Source: Pseudodesulfovibrio senegalensis (GTDB taxonomy: Bacteria > Desulfobacterota > Desulfovibrionia > Desulfovibrionales > Desulfovibrionaceae). Taken from it: a stretch of DNA of 64,000 bases. Where the stretch lies: contig NZ_WAIE01000001.1 in assembly GCF_008830225.1 (NCBI RefSeq), positions 558,001 through 622,000 on the forward strand. Reading direction: 5' to 3'. Position 1 is the stretch's first letter. The number at the start of each line of letters is the position of its first letter. Positions 57,700 through 64,000 of this stretch are shown piece after piece. A program made the position numbers and the translations under genes. The notes beneath the pieces were generated by a model. The model ran no database searches and was not told the origin of the DNA. It worked only from the letters and a program-made list of their open reading frames with translations.

Positions 57700-58242
57700 A
57701 TGTCGACAGAACTTCACGACTCCGCGTCCGCAAGGGCGGAACTGGACGCCATAGCCGACAACCTGCGGGCCTGCATGCAGTGTGGCACATGTTCGGCATC
57801 GTGCCCCAATGTTCACTTCATGGACTTCACGCCGCGGCGCATGTGGCGGCTCATGACCTTGGGGCGCTATGACGAGGTGCTGAACTCCAAGACCTTCTGG
57901 AGTTGTTCGGCCTGTTATACCTGCACGTTGCGTTGCCCGCGCGGATTGCCCCTGACCGAGGCCGTGTATGCGCTCAAGCGCTATGCCGCCGGGAACAAGG
58001 GGAAGCATTCTGCGTTTTATCGCGCGTTTCTGGACAACGTGCAGCGCAACGGGCGCGTGCAGGAAAGTACGCTCATGGCCCGGTACCTTGCCGAAATGCG
58101 CAGCCCGTCCAAGGCGCTCGGGTTTGTGCCCGTGGGGCTGAAGCTCCTGCGCGCAGGCAAGCTGCATCCGCCGGGCAGTGAATACAAGGGCGTGCTCAAG
58201 CCCATGTTCGACGCGGAACGGAATATGGAGGATCGGTCATGA
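57700..58242 (+). CDS. hdrC: HdrC-like two-cluster ferredoxin subunit
   Basis: The 180-residue protein carries two [4Fe-4S] motifs in the HdrC arrangement, CMQCGTCSASCPNVHFMDF and CSACYTCTLRCPRGLPLTEA, within a helical fold. It relays electrons from HdrA to HdrB. GGAGAG lies about 7 bases before the ATG. The gene overlaps hdrB by 4 bases (ATGA). Frames extending further upstream lie inside the preceding gene and are not coding. Confidence 0.92.
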   Translation: MSTELHDSASARAELDAIADNLRACMQCGTCSASCPNVHFMDFTPRRMWRLMTLGRYDEVLNSKTFWSCSACYTCTLRCPRGLPLTEAVYALKRYAAGNKGKHSAFYRAFLDNVQRNGRVQESTLMARYLAEMRSPSKALGFVPVGLKLLRAGKLHPPGSEYKGVLKPMFDAERNMEDRS

Positions 58243-59129
58243 AGTATGCCTATTACCCCGGATGTTCATTGCGAGAGAGTGCTCGGGAATATGACGACAC
58301 CACGCGCATCGTGCTGGAAGCGCTGGGCGCGGAATTGGTGGAGATTCCCGGCTGGACCTGCTGCGGCGCCGCAGCGGTGGAGGCCGTGGACCGGACCATG
58401 GCCGTGGCCCTGCCCGCCCGGAACCTCGCGCTGGCAGGTACTCACATTCCCGAGGCCGATGTGTTGGCCCCGTGCAGCGCGTGCTATCTGAACCTGCTCA
58501 AGGCCGCACGGCGTATTGATGACGATCATGAACTGCATCGGCATATCGCGGGCCTGCTGCAGGCCGAAGGCCTTGAATTGGCCGGTCCGTACCGGGTGCG
58601 CCATCTGTTGGACGTGCTCAATAACGATTTTGCGGATTCCGTGACCGAACATGTGACAACGCCTTTGGAAGGGTTGCGCATCGCCCCGTATTACGGCTGC
58701 CAGATATTGCGTCCGTATGCCGTGTTCGACGACCCGGAATGGCCCCGCAGCATGGAGCCGGTCATCACGGCCATGGGTGCGGAAATACACGATTGGGCCA
58801 TGGGTGCGCACTGTTGCGGCGCGTCGCTCATGGTCACGGACAAGGAAGCGGCGCTTTCGTCGGTGTTCTCCATTCTGGAGGCCGCCGAGGGAGCGGACGT
58901 CATAGCAACGGTATGTCCCCTTTGCCAGATGAATCTGGAGATGTACCAGGACGAGGCCTCACGGCTGGGCGGAAGAAGGGTTCATGCGAGCGTCCTCTAT
59001 CTTCCCCAGCTCATGGGTCTGGCCTTCGGTTTCTCGGGACAGCGCATGCAGCTCGGCAAAAACGTGGCCCTGAGCGGCACCATGGCGAACATGGCCGCGG
59101 GCTCGAACCGGGCCGCGGCACCAGCCTGA
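58239..59129 (+). CDS. hdrB: HdrB-like subunit with two CCG domains
   Basis: The 296-residue protein has two cysteine-rich CCG domains: YYPGCSLRESAREYD / WTCCGAAAVE / CSACYLNLLK, and YYGCQILRPY / HCCGASLMV / CPLCQMNLEMY. In methanogen HdrB these bind the non-cubane iron-sulfur clusters that reduce the heterodisulfide. In a sulfate reducer the disulfide or other substrate is unknown. It is translationally coupled to hdrC. All expected cysteines are present, so it should be active. The C-terminus is Ala/Gly-rich. Confidence 0.93.
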   Translation: MKYAYYPGCSLRESAREYDDTTRIVLEALGAELVEIPGWTCCGAAAVEAVDRTMAVALPARNLALAGTHIPEADVLAPCSACYLNLLKAARRIDDDHELHRHIAGLLQAEGLELAGPYRVRHLLDVLNNDFADSVTEHVTTPLEGLRIAPYYGCQILRPYAVFDDPEWPRSMEPVITAMGAEIHDWAMGAHCCGASLMVTDKEAALSSVFSILEAAEGADVIATVCPLCQMNLEMYQDEASRLGGRRVHASVLYLPQLMGLAFGFSGQRMQLGKNVALSGTMANMAAGSNRAAAPA

Positions 59130-59189
59130 TTCCGGCACAGTGCACGGATGCATGGGCAAACGGACTACCAATGACAAGGAGGGCGCATC

Positions 59190-60131
59190 ATGTTTAAGGA
59201 CATCATTCTGGCAATCACCCCGTCTGAAATCTGCGAGTGTGCGGCGGACAAGGCCTTTGCCTTTGCCCAGCGCTTCGAATCAAAGCTGTATCTGGTGCAC
59301 ATCTGCGGCATCGAGCACGGCTGGGGCAGCATGGAACATCTGGAAGCCTCGGGCGAGACCGCGCGCATCAAGGACAAGATAATGGCCTATTACGGCGACA
59401 AGCTCGAAGGCATCAAGGATTATGAAGTCATCGTGCGTGCCGGGATTCCCCACAACGAAATCCTGCGCCTCGTGCGCCAGAAGAACGCGGATCTCGTGGT
59501 CATGGGACCGCATACCAAGAAGTACGTGGAAGAACGTTCGCGCATGTGGGGCATGGCGGGCAGCACCCTTGAACGCGTGAGCCAGCGTTGTCCCTGTCCG
59601 GTGATGATCGTCACCCGTCAGGCTCCCTACGGCGAGCAGGTGTTCAACAAGGTGCTGGTGGCCACGGACTTTTCCGATCCTGCCGAATGCGCAGTGAATT
59701 ATGGTGCCCAGATGGCGCGCCACTACAAGTCCGAACTGGTGGTCTTCCATGCCATGGATCAGGAAGAACTGCCGCAGGAAGAGGTTGAACAGCGGGTGGA
59801 AGCGGCCAAGAACCGCATGTCCGTCGAATACGGCCCCCGTCTGGCGGGTATCTCCGCCAGCTCGTTCGAGTGCTGGGAAGGCAAGGCGTCCACCGAGATC
59901 CTCAAGACCGCGCGCATTCACAAGGCGGATCTGATCATCATGGCGCACCATACGCGTGAAGTGGATCCGGAAAAGGCGGTGCTCGGTTCCACCGTGGTTC
60001 AGGTGGCGCTCAATTCGAGTGCTCCCACCATGAGCGTGAACAAGCATTTCGATCTGCGTTGCGGACTCATGTACGACCAGACCGGCGAAGCCACCGAAGC
60101 GGGAAGTGCTGCAGCGCCGGCCGAGTCCTGA
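59190..60131 (+). CDS. Tandem universal stress protein (two Usp domains)
   Basis: The 313-residue protein is two UspA domains in a row. Domain 1 (about 1-150) ends with the nucleotide-loop pattern VVMGPHTKK...GSTLERVSQRCPCPVMIV. Domain 2 (about 153-295) starts FNKVLVATDFSDPAECAVNY and ends IIMAHHTREVDPEKAVLGST. Loops with G-x2-G-x9-G(S/T) bind ATP in some members; here the first glycine is partly changed in domain 2. It has AAGGAGGG upstream. The position inside an Hdr operon suggests a regulatory or stabilising role for the redox complex. The direct link is inference. Confidence 0.9.
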   Translation: MFKDIILAITPSEICECAADKAFAFAQRFESKLYLVHICGIEHGWGSMEHLEASGETARIKDKIMAYYGDKLEGIKDYEVIVRAGIPHNEILRLVRQKNADLVVMGPHTKKYVEERSRMWGMAGSTLERVSQRCPCPVMIVTRQAPYGEQVFNKVLVATDFSDPAECAVNYGAQMARHYKSELVVFHAMDQEELPQEEVEQRVEAAKNRMSVEYGPRLAGISASSFECWEGKASTEILKTARIHKADLIIMAHHTREVDPEKAVLGSTVVQVALNSSAPTMSVNKHFDLRCGLMYDQTGEATEAGSAAAPAES

Positions 60132-60154
60132 ACACCTGACACGGGAGCTTGAAC

Positions 60155-61486
60155 ATGCAGGCTGTGGCAGAAGTCATTACACCAACGTCATTATCCGAGG
60201 ACATGCGCACATATCTCGGCAGGTTCGACCTGGCGGCGTGCGTGTCCTGCGGCAGTTGCGCTTCGGGGTGCCCGTCTTCGGGCGCCCCGGGGTTCGAGGA
60301 CTGGAACACCAGAAAGGTCCTGCGCATGCTCGCCATGGGCATGGTGGACGAGGTGGTGAATTCCGATTTCGTCTGGCTGTGCACCGGTTGCGGCCGGTGC
60401 TCCCAGAATTGTCCCATGGGCGTGGATATCGCTCCGCTCATGATGCACATGAAACATTTGCGGGACCGGGACAAGGTCCCGGGCTCCCTGCACAAGGGCG
60501 CGCAGAACAATCTTGAGTCCGGGAACAATCTCGCCATCTCGCGTGATGATTACCTGGAAGGCATGCTGGATCTCGGCAACGAACTGGCCGAGGAGGAATG
60601 CCCGGGATTTTACGTGCCCGTGGACAAGCAGGATGCTGAGGTCCTGTTCTTTCCGAATTCCAAGGAGGTATACGGCGATTTCGAGGATCAGTTCTGGTGG
60701 TGGAAGATATTCTATGCCGCCCGCGAAAACTGGACCGTGCCGTCGGAAGGGTGGGAAGCCGTGGACTGGGCGCTTTTTTCCGGCAACTACGAAGGCACCC
60801 GGAAATTGGCGCGCCGCAAGATCGATTTCATGAAACGGTTGAACATCAAGCAGATGATCATGCCTGATTGTGGTGGCGGTTCCTACGGATGCCGTACCGG
60901 GCTCAAGTACTGTCTGGAGGAGAATTCGGAAAACGAGGTGGATTTCATCTACCTGTATGAATACCTGATGCGCATCATGAAGGAGGGGCGCATCACCCTG
61001 GACAAGAGCGTGCATGCGGGCAAGAGCTTCACGTGGCACGACTCCTGTAAGCACGGCCGCGAACTGTACCGGCATTACGGTGTTGCCTTTTTCGACGAGC
61101 CGCGCTGGATTCTGGAACAGTGCGTGGACGACTTCGTGGAGATGACGCCCAATCGCATGAACAGTTATTGCTGCGGCGCGGGCGGGGGCATGTGGCCCAT
61201 GCCTTTTGACGACCAGTCCGCTCATCATGGCCGCTACAAGGCGGAGCAGATTCAGCGTAGCGGCGCGGACGTTGTGGTGGTCGCCTGTTCCAACTGCCGC
61301 GACCAGATCATGAAGCGGCTTCCCAACTACTATCCGGACTACAAGTATGAGGTGAAATACCTGTGGCAGGTCATAGCCGAAGCGCTGGTCATCGACCCGT
61401 TGCAGGGCGAGGAGCTTCGCAGGGCCGAAGACGAAGCCAGGGAACAGTGGAAGCGGTTGGAGGTCGAGTTGACAAGCGAATACTGA
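60155..61486 (+). CDS. HdrD/TmcB-like iron-sulfur protein (two ferredoxin clusters plus CCG domain)
   Basis: The 443-residue protein fuses an HdrC-like part (CVSCGSCASGCPSSGAPGFE, CTGCGRCSQNCPMGVDIAPL) to a single HdrB-like CCG region (MPDCGGGSYGCRTGL, WHDSCKHGREL, YCCGAGGGMWPMP, VVACSNCRDQIM). This layout is shared by HdrD, DsrK and TmcB. DsrK and TmcB are subunits of membrane complexes in sulfate reducers, but no membrane partner is adjacent here. It may be the terminal reductase of the operon's complex. The ATG at 60155 has GGGAG 8 bases upstream; a TTG at 60149 is the alternative. A strong terminator follows. Confidence 0.9.
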   Translation: MQAVAEVITPTSLSEDMRTYLGRFDLAACVSCGSCASGCPSSGAPGFEDWNTRKVLRMLAMGMVDEVVNSDFVWLCTGCGRCSQNCPMGVDIAPLMMHMKHLRDRDKVPGSLHKGAQNNLESGNNLAISRDDYLEGMLDLGNELAEEECPGFYVPVDKQDAEVLFFPNSKEVYGDFEDQFWWWKIFYAARENWTVPSEGWEAVDWALFSGNYEGTRKLARRKIDFMKRLNIKQMIMPDCGGGSYGCRTGLKYCLEENSENEVDFIYLYEYLMRIMKEGRITLDKSVHAGKSFTWHDSCKHGRELYRHYGVAFFDEPRWILEQCVDDFVEMTPNRMNSYCCGAGGGMWPMPFDDQSAHHGRYKAEQIQRSGADVVVVACSNCRDQIMKRLPNYYPDYKYEVKYLWQVIAEALVIDPLQGEELRRAEDEAREQWKRLEVELTSEY

Positions 61487-61535
61487 CATCCGACTTGGGG
61501 CGCGGTTCGGCCCGAACAACGCCTCGCAGCCATAC

Positions 61536-61560
61536 GGCCCCGGGAAACCGGGGCCTTTTT
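61536..61560 (+). terminator. Rho-independent terminator of the Hdr operon
   Basis: GGCCCCGG (61536-61543) and CCGGGGCC (61548-61555) form a perfect stem with a GAAA tetraloop, followed by TTTTT. Confidence 0.95.
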
Positions 61561-61606
61561 GGCCTTTAATCATGGCATATCGACGGTTTTTTGATACTCT
61601 TCTTTC

Positions 61607-64000
61607 ATGAACTGGTTTTTCGCCAACCTGCATGACCGCAAGCGACGGCTGATGATTCTCGGCATCATCATGGGCGCGCTCGTGGGTATCGTTTCATTGG
61701 TCAGCACCTTGGTGCTGGGCTACACCTCGCTGAAAGAACAACAGCAGCTTCTGAGCGATCTGGTCAGCAGCCAGATTACCTATATTGAGAATTTCGACAG
61801 GAGGTATATGGATTCTCCCGCCTCCATGCGAGAGAGAACCCCCCTTGCCCATACCATCGATGTGGCGGCCATGGCGCAGTCCCGATACCGTTCCGCAGGC
61901 GGGAGCGCGCGGTTTTGCATAGCGAGGAAGAAAGGCGGGAAGATTCGGTTTTTGGTTCGGGACAGCAAACGGGTGGCCTCCGATGATCCCGATGCTGAAA
62001 AAAACTTTCGTGCGCAGCAGGACAGACCCATGGCCCGGGCCCTGGAGTCGCAGTTCGGCCGGACGGTAGCCCCCAACGTCTCCGGTAACTGGGCCGTTAT
62101 GGCCTATGGCCCCATCGTTACCCGCTCCGGGGTGCTGGGCATGGTGGCCTATATTGATCTGTTGGAGTTTCTTCGTCCTTTTGCCGTGGCCGTGGCTGTC
62201 TGCTTCGCGGTGGGCGCGCTGCTGGTTGTAGCCAGCCTGTACCTGTTTTTCCGGATAAGCGATCCCGTGTTGCGGGCCTTGCAGGAGAGCGAACGCGAAT
62301 ACCGCGAGCTTGTGGAGGGGGCCAACAACATTATCGTGCGCATTTTGCGCAACGGCACCATCGGGTTGGCCAATCGCTATGCCCATGATTTTTTCGGCAT
62401 GGACCAGCTGGTGGGAAAATCCGCCCGTGAAATCCTGACGAGCGAAAAGGATGAACGCAGCATTTTCGATTTTTCCGTCGGTCAGAAGGGGCAGGTCGCT
62501 GTCGAGGCCTTGGCCGTGCGCAGGGATGGTACCGAAGCGCACATTTCCTGGGCAGTTCGTCCGGTGTTGGATGAAGACGGTTCGGTGTGCGAGTTGCTGT
62601 GCATCGGCGTGGACGTTACCCCGCGTTATGTGGCCATGCAGGCCCGCAGGGAAGTGGAAGATCGTTTTCGGGCCATTGCCAAGGCGTCTCCGGTGGGCAT
62701 CGTCATCACGGACGTGCATGGGAATCTGGTCTATGCCAATGAAAAAATGCACGACATGACGGATTCCTATGCGGCCCAGATGGCCGGCATGGGGTGGATG
62801 CGGCACATTCATGACCGGGACCGCGGGGCCATGAAGGAGTTCTGGGTGGGCAACACGGGGCGTGACAGCGCCTCCCGGTTGGAACTGCGCCTGCTTCGGG
62901 GAGAAACCGTGGTCTGGGCCCTGGTGCAGCGCGTTTCTCTCAGGAATCGGCAGGGGGAAAAGGTCGGTTATGTGCTCACGTTTACCGATGTTTCGCAAAT
63001 CAAGGAGGCCGAGGCCCGCCACAAGAGGCTGACAGCCGCCATTGATCAGTCTGCGGAAATTGTCATCATCACGGATGCGTACGGCGTGATCGAATACGTG
63101 AACCCGGCGTTTGAACGGGTTACGGGCTTTTCGCGGGAAGAAGCCCTTGGGCAGAATCCGAGTATTCTCAGCAGTGGCGAGCAGTCCGAAGAATTTTATG
63201 CGGACATGTGGAACACCATTTTGCGGGGAGACGTCTGGAGCGGCCGATTCGTGAACCGGCGCAAGGATGGCAGCACCTATGAGCAGGAGTCCACAATAGC
63301 TCCGGTGCGGGAAGAGGACGGCACCATCGTCAATATCGTTGCCGTTGCGCGCGACGTGACCGAACAACTGGCATTGGAGGCCCAGTTGCGGCAGGCCCAG
63401 AAACTGGAGTCCATCGGTGAGCTGGCTGCCGGCATCGCCCATGAAATCAACACGCCGACACAGTATGTGGACAGCAACCTTCATTTTCTTGAAACATCCT
63501 TTGCCACGCTCATGAAGATGACACAGGGGTGCATCGAAGTGCTGGAACAAGCGCGTCAATCACCGGATGCCTCTGATGTAGTGGCCTCCCTGAATGAAAT
63601 TATGGACAAGGACGAGGTAGAGTTCTTGGCCGAAGACGTTCCCGGGGCCTTGAAGGAGTCTCTGGAAGGGGTGCAGCGGGTTGCCGAAATCGTCCGTTCC
63701 GTCAAGCAGCTTGCGCATCCCGGTGAATTGAAGATGGCCATGCACGACATGAACGAAATCATTCGCAATGCCGTGACCGTGTCCACCAACGAATGGAAGT
63801 ATGCCTCGGAAATGCACCTTGATCTTGACGAATCCCTGCCGCCTGTTTTGTGCCTCAAAGGCGAGATGAGTCAGGTGGTCCTGAACCTGATCGTCAATGC
63901 GGCCCATGCCGTGGAGGAGAGGCTCGGCTCCAGCCCCGATCCCAAGGGAGACATATTTGTTCGCACCCGGGAGGAGGGGGAGCATATTGTCATCGAAGTG
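61607..64000 (+). CDS. Membrane multi-PAS histidine kinase (3' end beyond window)
   Basis: The frame is open from the ATG at 61607 to the last base (798 codons so far). There is a membrane helix near residues 16-40, an extracytoplasmic segment of about 140 residues, a second helix near 185-210, and three PAS domains (about 225-340, 355-465, 475-590; for example EYVNPAFERVTGFSREEA). An H box follows in ELAAGIAHEINTPTQYVDSN, then the start of a HATPase domain (VVLNLIVNAAHAVEE). The H box with INTPTQYV is a recognisable kinase subclass. The G boxes lie outside. It follows the Hdr operon terminator and is transcribed separately. A long antisense frame over this region is a shadow. Confidence 0.88.
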   Translation, partial: MNWFFANLHDRKRRLMILGIIMGALVGIVSLVSTLVLGYTSLKEQQQLLSDLVSSQITYIENFDRRYMDSPASMRERTPLAHTIDVAAMAQSRYRSAGGSARFCIARKKGGKIRFLVRDSKRVASDDPDAEKNFRAQQDRPMARALESQFGRTVAPNVSGNWAVMAYGPIVTRSGVLGMVAYIDLLEFLRPFAVAVAVCFAVGALLVVASLYLFFRISDPVLRALQESEREYRELVEGANNIIVRILRNGTIGLANRYAHDFFGMDQLVGKSAREILTSEKDERSIFDFSVGQKGQVAVEALAVRRDGTEAHISWAVRPVLDEDGSVCELLCIGVDVTPRYVAMQARREVEDRFRAIAKASPVGIVITDVHGNLVYANEKMHDMTDSYAAQMAGMGWMRHIHDRDRGAMKEFWVGNTGRDSASRLELRLLRGETVVWALVQRVSLRNRQGEKVGYVLTFTDVSQIKEAEARHKRLTAAIDQSAEIVIITDAYGVIEYVNPAFERVTGFSREEALGQNPSILSSGEQSEEFYADMWNTILRGDVWSGRFVNRRKDGSTYEQESTIAPVREEDGTIVNIVAVARDVTEQLALEAQLRQAQKLESIGELAAGIAHEINTPTQYVDSNLHFLETSFATLMKMTQGCIEVLEQARQSPDASDVVASLNEIMDKDEVEFLAEDVPGALKESLEGVQRVAEIVRSVKQLAHPGELKMAMHDMNEIIRNAVTVSTNEWKYASEMHLDLDESLPPVLCLKGEMSQVVLNLIVNAAHAVEERLGSSPDPKGDIFVRTREEGEHIVIEV

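Noticed and set aside
61694-63559. Long minus-strand frame opposite the multi-PAS kinase
   Set aside because: The plus strand encodes a coherent kinase (membrane helices, three PAS domains, H box) through the same bases. The minus frame shows no domain.
1-64000. tRNA, rRNA, CRISPR arrays, insertion sequences, prophage or integration sites
   Set aside because: No cloverleaf, repeat-spacer array, transposase, integrase or flanking direct repeats were recognised on either strand by reading. A tRNA or covariance-model scan was not possible here.

Overview
The window reads as a chromosomal segment of a sulfate-reducing Desulfobacterota bacterium of the Desulfovibrio / Pseudodesulfovibrio type. 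This rests on gene content and protein style: a small monomeric assimilatory-type sulfite reductase, a multiheme c-type cytochrome, soluble heterodisulfide-reductase-like electron-transfer proteins, a glutamine synthetase III, a Mo-nitrogenase cluster, and very many two-component and sigma-54-dependent regulators. The DNA is GC-rich and almost fully coding. I saw no tRNA, rRNA, CRISPR array, insertion sequence or prophage.

Layout. (1) 1-8565 is the distal part of a nif operon: nifK (5' end outside), a NifB-like protein that has lost all radical-SAM cysteines, a thioredoxin-fold [2Fe-2S] ferredoxin, a GNAT protein, nifE, nifN and nifB, closed by a terminator. It faces a convergent nifA that has its own sigma-54-type promoter. 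(2) 8566-12148 holds a siderophore-type MFS transporter behind a Fur-box-like site, and a membrane diguanylate cyclase. (3) 12232-30763 is a signalling and transport island. An 11-gene minus-strand operon encodes receivers, sensor kinases, a DASS/SLC13 anion transporter, a 55-residue membrane peptide, a Yip1-type protein, a PEP/pyruvate-binding phosphotransferase-like protein and a 1016-residue unknown membrane protein. It starts at a sigma-54 promoter. A Cache histidine kinase upstream has a second sigma-54 promoter, and a divergent membrane-anchored sigma-54 activator with unusual features is the likely regulator.

(4) 30764-39783 contains two lipoproteins, a Cys/Arg-rich protein with a MarR regulator, a Fur-family regulator with its own Fur-box-like promoter, and a six-gene TonB energisation operon of the TtpC type (DUF3450, large ExbB, ExbB, ExbD, TonB, TPR). 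Together with the MFS gene this suggests a local iron-uptake theme. (5) 39899-50019 has a PAS-sigma-54 activator (GAFTDA variant) divergent from an octaheme cytochrome gene with a sigma-54 promoter, the small sulfite reductase, glnN, and an NtrC-type regulator with its hybrid kinase.

(6) 50521-61486 is an Hdr-type electron-transfer operon: HdrA, MvhD-like, FrhB/FdhB-like, a 1158-residue double HdrA with an embedded pseudo-receiver domain, HdrC, HdrB, a double universal stress protein and an HdrD/TmcB-like protein, ended by a strong terminator. (7) A multi-PAS histidine kinase runs off the right edge.

The best candidates for undescribed biology are the radical-SAM-dead NifB paralogue in the nif operon, the sigma-54-controlled sensor/transporter/PEP-transferase operon with its GAFTEA winged-helix activator, and the Hdr complex whose FAD subunit carries a non-phosphorylatable receiver-like insertion.
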